64,000 nucleotides of DNA, taken from the NCBI RefSeq assembly GCF_018129685.1, contig NZ_JAFCLG010000001.1, positions 930,001-994,000 on the forward strand. The letters run 5' to 3'. Origin of the DNA: Bradyrhizobium manausense (lineage in GTDB: Bacteria > Pseudomonadota > Alphaproteobacteria > Rhizobiales > Xanthobacteraceae). Position numbers and translations under genes: made by a program. The notes below the pieces were generated by a model. It saw only the letters and a program-made list of their open reading frames with translations. It was not told the origin of the DNA and made no database searches. This document shows positions 25,634 to 36,755 of this stretch, piece after piece (position 1 is the first letter of the stretch; every line of letters begins with the position of its first letter).

Positions 25634-26885
25634 AAGCTTGCCCTGTCGCTGCCAGCGTGCGGACCGCAATTGCTACGCACGCCACCATCAGCGCTGCCGC
25701 GAGCAGGAACGGCGCGCCGGGCAGATGCAGCGGCGCGCCGGCGCCGATGAAATAGGAAAATGTCAGCGTGAACAGGAACGGGCCGACGAGTTGCGCCACG
25801 CTCTGCACGCTGGAGGTCGCGCCCTGCAGCTGGCCCTGCTGATCGGGCGCGACCAGACGCGTCATCAGCGCCTGAAGCGCAGCGCCCGCAATACCCCACA
25901 GCGCCATCACGGGAATACCGAGCCAGAACAGCGGACCGGTCGGCGCGCTGCCGAAGATCGAAAAGCCGACAGCGCCACAGCACAGCCCGAGCATCAGCGC
26001 ACCGCGCTCACCGAGCGCGCGCACGATGGCGCCGATGGCGAGCCCCTGCACCAGCATGGTGCAGACGCCGACCATGGCGAGCGTCAATCCGACAGTCTTG
26101 GAATCCCAGCCGTAGCGATAGGTCGCATAGAGCACGAAGGTCGAGGGCAGCACGACGTGCGCCACCTGAGCGATGAAATTGACGACGGACAGCGCCGTGA
26201 GCCCGGCATTCGAGCGCAACAGATGCAGTGCCCCGACCGGATTGGCTGTGGTCCAGCGGAATGACGCGCGCTTCTCCGGCGCCAGGGATTCCGGCAGGAT
26301 CAACAGGCCGTAGAGCGCGTTGGCAAAGCTCAAGGCCGCCGACGCCCAGAACGGCAATCGCGGATCGATATCGCCGAGCAGACCACCGAGCGCCGGGCCG
26401 AGGATGAAGCCGGCGCCGAAGGCCGCGCCAATCTTGCCGAACACCGCCGCGCGTCGCTCCGGCGGGGTGATGTCGGCGATATAGGCAAAGGCCGTCGAGA
26501 TGCTGGCCGAGGTGATGCCTGATATCACGCGGCCGACGAATAGCCATGTCAGCGACGGCGCGAGCGCCATCAGCACATAGTCGGCGGCAAGCCCGAAATT
26601 CGACAGCAGCACCACCGGCCGGCGCCCGAAGCGATCCGACAGCGCGCCGAGCAACGGCGAGAAGACGAATTGCATCAGCGCCCAGGCGGTGCCGAACAGG
26701 CCGAAGATGCGCGCCGCATGCGCGGTGTCATTGCCGACGAAGCTTTCGATCAGCTTGGGCAGGATCGGCATGATCACGCCGAGCGCGAGCATATCGAGCA
26801 GGATGGTGACGAAGATGAAGGCGACGGCACCGCGCCGGACCGGCGCTGCGCCTTGCGCTATCGCCTCGCCGGCCTGTTCGCTCAC
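25629..26885 (-). CDS. MFS efflux transporter, TetA-like
   Basis: A 418-residue 12-helix major facilitator protein resembling class TetA drug/H+ antiporters. The loop 2-3 motif [13 protein letters not shown] is present near residue 80 and the motif C-like region [10 protein letters not shown] near 145. The start is GTG at 26885, overlapping the der stop by four bases (GTGA), so it is translated with der. An upstream extension of the frame into der is spurious. Substrate not predictable. Its stop codon lies in the palindromic repeat at 25573-25633. Confidence 0.88.
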   Translation of the reverse strand: MSEQAGEAIAQGAAPVRRGAVAFIFVTILLDMLALGVIMPILPKLIESFVGNDTAHAARIFGLFGTAWALMQFVFSPLLGALSDRFGRRPVVLLSNFGLAADYVLMALAPSLTWLFVGRVISGITSASISTAFAYIADITPPERRAAVFGKIGAAFGAGFILGPALGGLLGDIDPRLPFWASAALSFANALYGLLILPESLAPEKRASFRWTTANPVGALHLLRSNAGLTALSVVNFIAQVAHVVLPSTFVLYATYRYGWDSKTVGLTLAMVGVCTMLVQGLAIGAIVRALGERGALMLGLCCGAVGFSIFGSAPTGPLFWLGIPVMALWGIAGAALQALMTRLVAPDQQGQLQGATSSVQSVAQLVGPFLFTLTFSYFIGAGAPLHLPGAPFLLAAALMVACVAIAVRTLAATGQAS

Positions 26886-28264
26886 GATGGCCGCTTGCGC
26901 TTGTGGGCAAAGGGATTGGCCTTCTCGCGCAGGGTGATTCTCACCGGGGTGCCCGGCAGGTCGAACGCCTCGCGCATCGAGTTGACGAGGTAGCGCAGAT
27001 ACGACTGCGGCACTGCATCCGCGCGCGAGCAGAACAGAACGAAGCTGGGCGGACGCGCCTTGGTCTGGGTGATGTAGTTCAGCTTCAGCCGGCGGCCGGA
27101 CACAGCCGGCGGCGGATTGGCCTGGACCGCTTGCTCGAACCAGCGATTGAGCGCCGAGGTCGAAACGCGCCTGTTCCAGAGCGCATAGGCGTCCTGGATC
27201 GCCTGCATCAGGCGATCGATGCCCTCGCCCATCAGGCCGGAGACGGCGACGATCGGCACGCCCTTGAGCTGCGGCAGCCAATGATCGGCATCACGGCGTA
27301 GACCCGAGATCGCGCCCCCGCCCTTGGTCTCCATCAGGTCCCATTTGTTGACGGCGAGCACGACCGCGCGGCCCTCCCGCTCGATCAGATCGGCGATGCG
27401 CAGATCCTGCTCCTCGAAGCGGTTCTGCGAATCCATCATCATCACGACGACTTCGGCAAAGCGCACGGCGCGCAGCGCATCGGCAACCGAGAGCTTCTCC
27501 AGCTTCTCTTCGATGCGCGAGCGCCGGCGAAGACCGGCGGTGTCGAACACGCGAAATTCGCGGCCCTTCCAGGTGATCTCGACCGCGATGGAATCGCGCG
27601 TGGTGCCGGCCTCGGGGCTGGTCAGCAGGCGTTCCTCGCCGAGCAGATGGTTGATCAGCGTCGACTTGCCGGCATTGGGACGGCCGACAATCGCGACACG
27701 GATCGGGCGTGTCGCAGCCTCTTCCTCGGTGAGCGGCTCGTCGTCTTCAGGCTCATCTTCCTCGACGGGCTCAGGCATCAGCTTGGCGAGCGCGTCGTAG
27801 AGCTCGCCCATGCCCTCGCCATGCTCGGCCGAGATCTGGATGGGATCGCCGAGGCCTAAAGCAAAGGCTTCCATCGCGCCGGCATCGCCATGCTTGCCCT
27901 CACTCTTGTTGGCGACGAGCAGCACCGGCTTGTTGGCCCTGCGGGCGAAATCGGCGAAGGCGCGATCGGTCGGCGTGAGGCCGATGCGGGCATCGACGAC
28001 GAAGAACAGCGCGTCGGCCTGCGCGATCGCGGCCTCGGTCTGCTCCTGCATGCGTGCCGTCAGCGAGCCCTTGGCGCCCTCGTCGAGGCCCGCGGTATCG
28101 ATGATGGTGAATTCGAGGTCGCCGAGCCTTGCCTCGCCCTCGCGGCGATCGCGGGTGACGCCGGGCAGGTCATCGACGAGCGCCAGCTTCTGTCCGACCA
28201 GGCGGTTGAACAGCGTCGACTTGCCGACATTGGGTCGGCCGATGATGGCGATCGTAAAGGACAT
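26882..28264 (-). CDS. der: Ribosome assembly GTPase Der (EngA)
   Basis: A 460-residue double-GTPase. The first G domain has GRPNVGKST (residue 8) and DTAGLDEG; the second has GRPNAGKST (near 195), [10 protein letters not shown] and NKWD. The KH-like C-terminal domain is intact. Der is required for 50S subunit maturation. An acidic linker ([13 protein letters not shown]) separates the two G domains. The MFS gene overlaps its stop. Upstream genes are a lipoprotein and a YfgM-like protein. Confidence 0.96.
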   Translation of the reverse strand: MSFTIAIIGRPNVGKSTLFNRLVGQKLALVDDLPGVTRDRREGEARLGDLEFTIIDTAGLDEGAKGSLTARMQEQTEAAIAQADALFFVVDARIGLTPTDRAFADFARRANKPVLLVANKSEGKHGDAGAMEAFALGLGDPIQISAEHGEGMGELYDALAKLMPEPVEEDEPEDDEPLTEEEAATRPIRVAIVGRPNAGKSTLINHLLGEERLLTSPEAGTTRDSIAVEITWKGREFRVFDTAGLRRRSRIEEKLEKLSVADALRAVRFAEVVVMMMDSQNRFEEQDLRIADLIEREGRAVVLAVNKWDLMETKGGGAISGLRRDADHWLPQLKGVPIVAVSGLMGEGIDRLMQAIQDAYALWNRRVSTSALNRWFEQAVQANPPPAVSGRRLKLNYITQTKARPPSFVLFCSRADAVPQSYLRYLVNSMREAFDLPGTPVRITLREKANPFAHKRKRPS

Positions 28265-28314
28265 TGGTCATTCGTGCGCCGTCGAGGTAGCGCCTGTCAA
28301 TTCAATGAAAAATA

Positions 28315-28878
28315 TCAGCGCGAGAAACTGCCGCTGGGCATCGGTGCCGGGAAGGCCCCCTGCGTCTGCTGTTGCTGGGTGGTTTGCGCGGGCTGGGCGG
28401 CCTGTTGTGCAGATTGTTGGTCCGGCGGCGGCGCGGTGGTGCGCTTGCGGACGATCTTGTGCTTGGGCGGCGGCGCGGCCTGCGCGGGTGCAGCCTCAGG
28501 CTGGGCTTCGCCATCGACCTCACCTGCCGGGGCTTCAGCGGGCGCGGCTGCCGTCGGGGCCGGCTGCTTGCTCTTCTTTCCCTTGGCGGATTTCGACGAT
28601 TTGGCGGGCTCAGCCGGCGGCGGCTCGGCCGGGAGTGCCGCAACGGCAGGCGCATCCTGCTGTTGCTGCGCGCCCTTGTACATGTCCTTCGGCACGCCCT
28701 GCTCGAGACCCGGCACGCCCTCGGGGAAGACGGGCTTGCGATCGCCCGGGAGCTTCTTCTTGGTGTCGAGGAAGTCGAGCAGATCGCTCGGATCGAATCC
28801 GCCGCTGGAGCAGCCGCCCAGAAGGCCTGTGAAGGCGATCAGGACGGCGGCTGCGATCAAACGTGGCGTGCGGCGCAT
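28315..28878 (-). CDS. Low-complexity lipoprotein
   Basis: A 187-residue protein with a lipoprotein signal: MRRTPRLIAAAVLIAF, then lipobox LGGC with Cys at residue 23. Residues 24-70 contain a conserved-looking DPSDLLDFLDTKKKLPGDRKP segment. The rest is Pro/Ala/Gln/Lys-rich and probably disordered. It occupies the slot between the YfgM-like gene and der where many proteobacteria encode BamB, but has no PQQ/beta-propeller repeats. It may be an envelope protein; function unknown. Confidence 0.75.
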   Translation of the reverse strand: MRRTPRLIAAAVLIAFTGLLGGCSSGGFDPSDLLDFLDTKKKLPGDRKPVFPEGVPGLEQGVPKDMYKGAQQQQDAPAVAALPAEPPPAEPAKSSKSAKGKKSKQPAPTAAAPAEAPAGEVDGEAQPEAAPAQAAPPPKHKIVRKRTTAPPPDQQSAQQAAQPAQTTQQQQTQGAFPAPMPSGSFSR

Positions 28879-28922
28879 ATCGATATCTCGTCTCAGCTCT
28901 CGGAACCGTCAGCTCTCAGGCT

Positions 28923-29576
28923 TCAGCTCTTGGCGACGGGCGGCAGCAAGGCCTGCAGCGCCTCGGCGCGCGAGCGCAGGCCCGCCGGCGTTTCGCCGTC
29001 CTCGGCGATCGCGTCGAGCCATTTGCGAGCCGCAGTCATGTCGTTGTTGCGCCAGGCCGACAGCGCCAGCAGTTCGCGAGCGGTGTGGCGGAAGGTTGAT
29101 TTGGGTTCGGCGGAGGATTCGAGGCGCTGCTGCATGTCGGCATAGGACGCGCTGTCCACCATGAGGCCGGCCGCACGGATCCTCGCCAAATCCTGCCACT
29201 CACTGCCGACGCCTCGGTCGGCGGCGATGTCGTCAAACATCTTGGCCGCAGCCTTGGGATCGCGGGCTGACGCCTCGGCCGCGGCACGAAGCCGTGACAG
29301 TGTGCGGTATCCCGAGGGGGCCTTGGCAGCAAGTTCCGTAAAGGCCGTCTCGGCCTCCGCATGCTTACCCTGCTCCGACAGCTCGACAGCCTTTTCGAAG
29401 GTCCCGCCGGCTTCGGCGGCCCTCTTGGCCTCCAGGTACTGATAGCCACGCCAGCCGCCGACGGCCGCCACGATCAGGACCATCAGGGCGATAAAGTAGA
29501 GCGAGTATTTGTCCCACAGCTTTTTGAGCTGCTCGCGACGTACTTCCTCGTCGACTTCGTCAAATAATTCAGACAC
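28923..29576 (-). CDS. YfgM-like tetratricopeptide membrane protein
   Basis: A 217-residue protein with one N-terminal membrane helix (about residues 27-48, SLYFIALMVLIVAAVGGW) preceded by an acidic cytoplasmic segment, then a helical TPR-like periplasmic domain. This matches YfgM/TPR_21, an ancillary SecYEG and periplasmic chaperone-associated protein. The position upstream of a lipoprotein gene and der mirrors the yfgM-bamB-der order. Length is typical. Confidence 0.85.
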   Translation of the reverse strand: MSELFDEVDEEVRREQLKKLWDKYSLYFIALMVLIVAAVGGWRGYQYLEAKRAAEAGGTFEKAVELSEQGKHAEAETAFTELAAKAPSGYRTLSRLRAAAEASARDPKAAAKMFDDIAADRGVGSEWQDLARIRAAGLMVDSASYADMQQRLESSAEPKSTFRHTARELLALSAWRNNDMTAARKWLDAIAEDGETPAGLRSRAEALQALLPPVAKS

Positions 29577-29738
29577 TTAAGAAAATCCCATGCCCGGCCG
29601 GGTGCGCACGCCAGATCGCGCGCGTTTAAAGCCCGTCCCCACGTGGCGGCGGCGATACCCTATCGATATGGCGGTGGCAAGGCAAAGCAAGGCCGATCAA
29701 GGCGTTAACGCGCGATCCGGGATAGTCCGCCGAGATCC

Positions 29739-31325
29739 CTACCAAAGCTCCCGCAACTGCCGTTTCAGCACCTTGCCATTGGCGTTGCGTGGCAGCGGCT
29801 CGGAGGTGATCGCCATCGTCTCGGGCACCTTGTAATCGGACAGACGTTCAGCGCACCATGATCGCAGATCGTCGCTGCCGATCTGAGCACGCGTGACCAC
29901 GATGGCATGAACGCGCTCGCCCAGGACCGGACATGGTTTTGCAATGATCGCGCTCTCGACGACGGCGGGATGGCCGGCCAGCACCGATTCGACCTCGGCC
30001 GAGTAGATCTTGAGACCGCCGCGGTTGATCATGTCCTTCTGCCGGTCGAACACGCGGACGAACCCTTCCGGATCGACCGAGCCGAGATCGCCGGAATGCC
30101 AGAAGCCGGCGGTAAAGCTCTCGGCCGTCGCCTTGGCGTTGTTCCAGTAACCCTTGATGACCGAGGCGCTCTGGATCCAGAGCTCGCCGATTTCGCCAGG
30201 CGGCAACTCACGCCCGTCCGCTCCCATCGCGATGATCCGCGCGCCGGGACACGGCAGGCCGACGCTGTCGATATGACTGGCAGTCAGCTCCCCCGGCATG
30301 ATGGTGGACGGCGACGTCGTCTCCGTCGCGCCATAGCAGTTCGTGAGCTTCAGGCCTGGAATCGTCGCCTTGAGCCTCTCGATGGTGGCGACCGGCATCG
30401 GCGCACCGCCGAAGCCGCCGATGCGCCAGCTCGAGAGATCGTAGCTGGCGAAATCCGGTTGCAGCAGGCAGAGATTGTACATCGCGGGCACCATCACCGT
30501 GTAGGTGACGCGCTCGCGCGCCGCGAGCCTGAGATAATCGGCGGCTTTGAATTCCGGCATGATGATCAGCGCACCGGCGCAGCAGATCATCGTCGTGATA
30601 TTGGCGACGACACCGGTCACGTGACCGAGCGGGACGGCCGCAATCGAACGGTCAGACGCCGTCAATTCCAGGCAGGACACGAACACCATCGAGGAATGCA
30701 CGATGTTGCAATGGGCCAGCATCGCGCCCTTCGGTTTGCCTGTCGTCCCCGATGTGTAGAGGATCATGGCCGTGTCTTCCTCGTCGACATCGACCGGCGC
30801 CGGGGCCGGCGCATTGTCCGCCAGCACGGAGAAGCGCGAAAGCTTGGCATCGTCGTCAACAGCGAGGCGGTGAATTACCTCGGGAACATCGCGGGCGTCC
30901 GGCAGCCGCTCGGCGAGTGATGCCTCGTGAATCAGGATTTTGGCGCCGCAATCGGCGAGCACATAGGCGATCTCAGGCTTCTGCTGACGCGTGCTCAGCA
31001 GCACCGTGACCAGCCCCTCATGCGCGGCGGCGAACAGCAGCAGCGGAAACGCGATGCGGTTGCCGAGCAGGATCGCGACGCGATCCCCGCGCTGCAGACC
31101 GAGCTTGCGAAACCCGGAGGCAATCTGCGCAGCCTGCTCGACCGTTTGCCGCCAGCTCAACCTGATATCGCCGCAGACGAGGGCTTCGCCGTTGCCGTTG
31201 CGCGCAGCGGCCTCCGCGAGCATCGCCCACAAGCTGGAAGGCCGGTCAATGAAAGCCGGCACCACCCGATCGCCAAAGCGCGCCTCGAGCCGCATCGGCG
31301 GAATCTGAGATTGCGACCAGTCCAT
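29739..31325 (-). CDS. Acyl-CoA synthetase (AMP-forming)
   Basis: A 528-residue ANL-superfamily ligase. The AMP-binding loop is MILYTSGTTGKPKGAML near residue 170, the adenylate motif NCYGATETTSPS follows near 325, and the hinge/GD motif HSGDLGSVDPEGFVRVFDRQKD precedes the C-terminal domain with catalytic K in NANGKVLKRQL. It activates a carboxylic acid to an acyl-CoA through an acyl-AMP; chain length is not predictable. Start at 31325 is preferred to 31418 because it matches the family N-terminus. Confidence 0.9.
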   Translation of the reverse strand: MDWSQSQIPPMRLEARFGDRVVPAFIDRPSSLWAMLAEAAARNGNGEALVCGDIRLSWRQTVEQAAQIASGFRKLGLQRGDRVAILLGNRIAFPLLLFAAAHEGLVTVLLSTRQQKPEIAYVLADCGAKILIHEASLAERLPDARDVPEVIHRLAVDDDAKLSRFSVLADNAPAPAPVDVDEEDTAMILYTSGTTGKPKGAMLAHCNIVHSSMVFVSCLELTASDRSIAAVPLGHVTGVVANITTMICCAGALIIMPEFKAADYLRLAARERVTYTVMVPAMYNLCLLQPDFASYDLSSWRIGGFGGAPMPVATIERLKATIPGLKLTNCYGATETTSPSTIMPGELTASHIDSVGLPCPGARIIAMGADGRELPPGEIGELWIQSASVIKGYWNNAKATAESFTAGFWHSGDLGSVDPEGFVRVFDRQKDMINRGGLKIYSAEVESVLAGHPAVVESAIIAKPCPVLGERVHAIVVTRAQIGSDDLRSWCAERLSDYKVPETMAITSEPLPRNANGKVLKRQLRELW

Positions 31326-31398
31326 CGGAGGGTCCTCGTGTCGTTGCCTTTGGTACCTTCCGCGCGTGGCTACGCGGGTGCCGTCTTGAGCTGATCGA

Positions 31399-31980
31399 CT
31401 AGCCCATGACGGGAACACCGATCACGACAGGATGGAACGCAAACGCCAGCGCTAGATAGGCGACGATACCGACCGCGACCGCGATGAGATCGTTGGTCAC
31501 GCCGCCCACCGGAATCGGCGGACCGCCGCTATCGGTACGATGCTTCAACGAAATGCGGTCATACACGCCCCAACCCAGGAACGACCCGAACAGGATGATG
31601 GAGCCGAGATCGCCATTGGCGAGCAGATGCGCCGCCGCCCAGAGCTTGACGCCGGCAAGCATGGGATGCTTCAGCGTCGCATAGATGCGGCCGCGCAAAT
31701 AGGATGCGACCACCAGAATGACGGCAGGCAGCATCAGCGCGACCGTGATGTGCTTCATCGCCTTCGGCGGATACCACACGTCGATCCAGCCTGAGCTGCG
31801 ATAGTGGCCAAAGCCCCAGACGATCAGCGCCAGTCCCGCGAGCGAGACGACCGAATAAAGGATCTTGTAGGTCCCCTCGCCCAGCCGCGCGATCGCCTGC
31901 GCGCGCGCGTCTCGCTTCGTTGTGAAAACATGGGCGGCGAAAAACAGCACCAGCCCCAGGATCATGATCAGCAGACCCAC
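31399..31980 (-). CDS. nnrU: NnrU-family membrane protein
   Basis: A 193-residue membrane protein with five to six helices. It has the NnrU signature region KHPMLAGVKLWAAAHLLANGD near residue 105, also related to isoprenylcysteine methyltransferase-like membrane folds. NnrU was named for its place beside nitrite/nitric oxide reductase genes, but here no denitrification gene is near, so a link to nitrogen oxides is not supported by context. It begins 73 bp upstream of the acyl-CoA synthetase. Confidence 0.85.
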   Translation of the reverse strand: MGLLIMILGLVLFFAAHVFTTKRDARAQAIARLGEGTYKILYSVVSLAGLALIVWGFGHYRSSGWIDVWYPPKAMKHITVALMLPAVILVVASYLRGRIYATLKHPMLAGVKLWAAAHLLANGDLGSIILFGSFLGWGVYDRISLKHRTDSGGPPIPVGGVTNDLIAVAVGIVAYLALAFAFHPVVIGVPVMG

Positions 31981-32046
31981 GACACCCTCCCCTCAAGCGT
32001 CCCTGCTTATGGCGTATCATCGATTGGCCGTCGGTCGCAACTCTCG

Positions 32047-32158
32047 CTCCTCATGGTGAGGAGGCGCGAAGCGCCGTCTCGAACCATGCAGGCCCTGCTG
32101 CCGCAACTGCGGGGCATTCATCCTTCGAGACGCGCGCGAGCGCGCTCCTCAGGATGAG
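32047..32158. repeat. Bradyrhizobium-type intergenic palindromic repeat
   Basis: Two linked inverted repeats: CTCCTCA-TGG-TGAGGAG at 32047-32063, and CATCCTTCGAGACG through CTCCTCAGGATG near 32119-32157. Between them are GCGC-rich segments and CTCGAACCATG. This motif pair is a well-known intergenic repeat type in Bradyrhizobium and relatives. It lies between nnrU and the secreted hypothetical gene. Confidence 0.75.
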
Positions 32159-32172
32159 GGGTTGGAGCTGGG

Positions 32173-32751
32173 CTATTTGCCCAAATCCCGATTATCGACA
32201 TAGCGGATGGCAATCGGCCGTCCGGCCAGGGCGCCGCCAAGTCCATCTGTGAATTTCAGCGGCAGGCAGGCATTCAGCGATGTTTTAATCGCGTTGAGAT
32301 AGGTCGTCCGTGTATCGGCCGGAACGCTGGCGGTGGCAAAAGTCAGGCGCGGCGGGCCGATCAGGCTGCCCGCTCTATTGAAGCTGAAGCGAACCGACAT
32401 CTGCATTCCCGTCCGCGCATTGTCCGATGGCGGCGACCAGCAGGTGCGCAGCTCGGCGAAGAGGTCACCGATCGTATCGAGATCGTGGTCCGGCCTCTGG
32501 TACTTGGCGCGATCGGCGTCCGATGGGACGCTTTCGATTGTGAGCTGGAGGTTCTCCCCGTAGGGATAGTCGATCTCGGGAATACATGGCCCATGATCGA
32601 GCACGCTACAATAGGACGGCGTGCACGGCCCGACGTCGAGCACGCTGCACGGCGAATGCGAAAACGGGATCGGATTGATTTGCCGCCGCCGCGCGTCGGC
32701 GGTGGCCGTCGAGACCGCCAGCAGGACAATAACCAGTATTGCGCGCCACAT
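32173..32751 (-). CDS. Secreted hypothetical protein, TonB-C-like
   Basis: A 192-residue exported protein with signal peptide MWRAILVIVLLAVSTATADA. A Cys-rich stretch follows, in which a CSVLDxGPC unit occurs twice (CSVLDVGPC, CSVLDHGPC). The C-terminal 100 residues (VRFSFNRAGSLIGPPRLTFA through GRPIAIRYV) resemble the TonB C-terminal-like fold often seen in rhizobial secreted proteins. Start set at 32751 where the signal peptide begins. Function unknown. Confidence 0.65.
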   Translation of the reverse strand: MWRAILVIVLLAVSTATADARRRQINPIPFSHSPCSVLDVGPCTPSYCSVLDHGPCIPEIDYPYGENLQLTIESVPSDADRAKYQRPDHDLDTIGDLFAELRTCWSPPSDNARTGMQMSVRFSFNRAGSLIGPPRLTFATASVPADTRTTYLNAIKTSLNACLPLKFTDGLGGALAGRPIAIRYVDNRDLGK

Positions 32752-32854
32752 GCCTTGAGCTCGCGATGTCACGTCAATGAAACGTGGCACCGCCGGCGAA
32801 GGCGTCAAGCCCGCGCGCATTCACATGCTCGCGCGCAAGCGGCCGCGCTCCGCC

Positions 32855-34474
<1,620 letters not shown>

Positions 34475-34552
34475 GAGGGAGCGTTTGGCAGGGAAAATGG
34501 GCCTGATCAAGCCTCATCTGGTGATTGCGGAGCCCTTCGGCCAGCCCCATAT

Positions 34553-34625
34553 CGGCTGTCGGGAAGGACGACCTTCCCCCTCATCAAGAGATCAGCCGCG
34601 GGGACGACCCTGCCTTGAATGGAGG
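34553..34625 (+). promoter_or_regulatory. Guanidine-II (mini-ykkC) riboswitch
   Basis: Two small hairpins share the ACGA loop typical of the guanidine-II class. The first pairs GGAAGG (34562-34567) with CCTTCC (34572-34577) around ACGA. The second pairs GCGGGG (34598-34603) with CCCTGC (34608-34613) around ACGA. The ribosome binding site GGAGG at 34621-34625 begins 7 nt after the second hairpin, and the start codon of a guanidinium-exporter-type SMR gene is at 34632. In this class guanidine binding to the paired loops frees the ribosome binding site. Confidence 0.92.
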
Positions 34626-34631
34626 GTCGTT

Positions 34632-34946
34632 ATGGCCTGGAGCATCCTGTTCGTCGCCGGTCTCCTCGAGATCACCTGGGCGATCGGCCTGAAATACACC
34701 GAGGGCTTTTCCAGGCTTGTTCCGTCCGCCATCACGCTTGCCGCGATGGGCGGCAGTGTCATCTTGCTCGATTTGGCCCTCAAATCGCTGCCGGTCGGAA
34801 CCGCCTATGCGGTCTGGACCGGGATCGGAGCGGTCGGCACTGCGACGCTCGGCATCTACTTGTTCGGTGAGCCCGCTACCGCGCTCCGCCTCGCCAGCAT
34901 CGGGCTGATCGTCGCCGGCATCGTCGGGCTGAAGCTCGTCACTTGA
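34632..34946 (+). CDS. sugE: SMR-family guanidinium exporter
   Basis: A 104-residue four-helix SMR protein. The conserved glutamate lies in [12 protein letters not shown] (E13), and the helix-4 dimer signature is [15 protein letters not shown]. The GW-to-W and LKY features plus the upstream guanidine-II riboswitch point to the Gdx (SugE) subtype, which exports guanidinium in exchange for protons, rather than the EmrE drug subtype. Single gene, hence a homodimer. Its 3' end overlaps the convergent pit gene by 8 bp. Confidence 0.92.
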   Translation: MAWSILFVAGLLEITWAIGLKYTEGFSRLVPSAITLAAMGGSVILLDLALKSLPVGTAYAVWTGIGAVGTATLGIYLFGEPATALRLASIGLIVAGIVGLKLVT

Positions 34947-35943
34947 AGATCTGGACCGCCCACCAGCTCAGCGCCGCGACGATGGCCGAGGCCGGGATGG
35001 TGATCACCCACGCATAGACAATCGAGCTCGCCACGTTCCAGCGCACGGCAGAAACACGGCGGGCCGCGCCAACACCGACGATGGCGCCGGTGATGGTGTG
35101 GGTGGTCGATACGGGGACGCCGAGGAAGGTCGCAATGAACAGGGTCGCCGCGCCGCCTGTCTCGGCGCAAAAGCCCTGCATCGGCGTCAGCTTGGTGATG
35201 CGCAGGCCCATAGTGCGGACGATGCGCCAACCGCCCATCAGCGTGCCCAGCGCCATCGCGGCCTGGCAGGAGAGCACCACCCAGAACGGCACCGCGAATT
35301 CGCCGCCGAGATGGCCCTGCGAATAGAGCAGCACCGCGATGATGCCCATCGTCTTCTGCGCATCATTGCCGCCGTGGCCTAGCGAATAGAGCGAGGCGGA
35401 GGCGAATTGCAGGATGCGGAAGGCGCGATCGACCGCGAACGGCGTGGAGCGCACCGAGAGCCAGGACACGACCGCGACCAGCATCATCGCCAGCAGGAAG
35501 CCGACCAGCGGCGATAGCACGATCGCCAGCACCGCCTTGGTCAATCCGCTCCAGACCGCCGCCGATATTCCGGCCTTGGCCATGCCGCCGCCGACGAGGC
35601 CACCGATCAGCGCGTGCGAGGACGAGGACGGGATGCCGAGCCCCCAGGTCACGAGATTCCAGACGATCGCGCCGACGAGCGCTGCGAAGATCACCTGGGC
35701 GTCGACGATCGCGGGATCGATGATGCCGGTGCCGATGGTTTGCGCAACGTGCAGGCCGAACACCATGAAGGCGACGAAATTGAAAAACGCGGCCCAGAAC
35801 ACCGCGAATTGCGGCCGCAGCACGCGGGTCGAGACGATGGTCGCGATCGAATTGGCGGCGTCGTGCAGACCGTTCAGGAAGTCGAACAGTAGAGCGACGG
35901 CAATCAAACCGACCAGGACAGGAAGACCCAACGCAGCATCCAC
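34939..35943 (-). CDS. pit: Low-affinity inorganic phosphate transporter
   Basis: A 334-residue Pit-type permease with about ten helices. The duplicated signature is [16 protein letters not shown] near residue 25 and [12 protein letters not shown] near 195. It moves phosphate as a metal-phosphate complex coupled to protons. The start is GTG at 35943; the longer frame overlaps the upstream DUF47 gene in an unrelated sequence. It is separated from DUF47 by 13 bp, the usual pairing. Confidence 0.92.
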   Translation of the reverse strand: MDAALGLPVLVGLIAVALLFDFLNGLHDAANSIATIVSTRVLRPQFAVFWAAFFNFVAFMVFGLHVAQTIGTGIIDPAIVDAQVIFAALVGAIVWNLVTWGLGIPSSSSHALIGGLVGGGMAKAGISAAVWSGLTKAVLAIVLSPLVGFLLAMMLVAVVSWLSVRSTPFAVDRAFRILQFASASLYSLGHGGNDAQKTMGIIAVLLYSQGHLGGEFAVPFWVVLSCQAAMALGTLMGGWRIVRTMGLRITKLTPMQGFCAETGGAATLFIATFLGVPVSTTHTITGAIVGVGAARRVSAVRWNVASSIVYAWVITIPASAIVAALSWWAVQIFK

Positions 35944-35956
35944 GGCGCGGCCCGCC

Positions 35957-36601
35957 CTAAACTTGCTCGATGACGATGCTATTGATCTCGTTCGCGACGT
36001 CGTCGAAGCGATCCGCCACTTTCTCAAGATGGTCGTAGATCTCGACACCAACGATGAAGTCCATCGCGTTGCCATTGCGGTGCTTGAGGAACAGTTCCTT
36101 CATTCCGATATCATGGAGATCGTCGACACGGCCCTCGAGCTTGGTCAGCTCCTCCGTGATCGCGGTCAGCATCGCGACGTTCTTGCCGATCTCCTGCATC
36201 AGCGGCAGCGCACGTCCGACCAGATTGGCGCATTCGATCAGCAGCGCGCCGATCTCGCGCATCGGCGGCTCGAAGGTGCGGACTTCGAACAGCATCACGG
36301 CCTTGGCCGTCTGCTGCATCTGGTCAATGGCATCGTCCATAGCGGTGATGAGATTCTTGATGTCGCCGCGATCGAACGGCGTGATGAAGGTACGCCGCAC
36401 CGCGGTCAGCACCTCGCGGGTGACGTTGTCGGCGTCGTTCTCGAACTGATTGACGCGCTGGCAGTAGACCGGGGTCTCCTCGCCGCCCTTGAGCACGCCC
36501 TGAAGCGCGATTGCACCCTGAATCACGGTCTGGGCATGGCGGTCGAACAGGTCGAAGAAACGTTCTTCCCTGGGCAGGAAAGCGCGAAACCATCTCATCA
36601 T
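35957..36601 (-). CDS. DUF47 PhoU-like accessory protein
   Basis: A 214-residue all-helical protein starting MMRWFRAFLPREERFFDLF. DUF47 proteins resemble PhoU and are almost always encoded next to pit genes, where they modulate phosphate uptake. The family E/D-rich metal-binding motifs are visible (CQRVNQFENDADNVTREV near residue 48, LITAMDDAIDQM near 85). First gene of the DUF47-pit pair. Confidence 0.92.
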   Translation of the reverse strand: MMRWFRAFLPREERFFDLFDRHAQTVIQGAIALQGVLKGGEETPVYCQRVNQFENDADNVTREVLTAVRRTFITPFDRGDIKNLITAMDDAIDQMQQTAKAVMLFEVRTFEPPMREIGALLIECANLVGRALPLMQEIGKNVAMLTAITEELTKLEGRVDDLHDIGMKELFLKHRNGNAMDFIVGVEIYDHLEKVADRFDDVANEINSIVIEQV

Positions 36602-36755
36602 GGGGATCGTCTACCGGTTGGAAATGGCCGTCCAATTGGACTGTCACAAAACCGTCATAGACCATTTTCGATCCGCGCGCGCGACATCTTCCGCCGGCGT
36701 AGCCGGATCATCCACCGGATTTCCCCACCAATAAAATTGGCTAGATATCAATGGC

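Noticed and set aside
31399..31980. Evidence for a denitrification cluster from nnrU
   Set aside because: No nitrite or nitric oxide reductase genes or FNR/NnrR sites lie near it; neighbours are an acyl-CoA ligase and a secreted protein.
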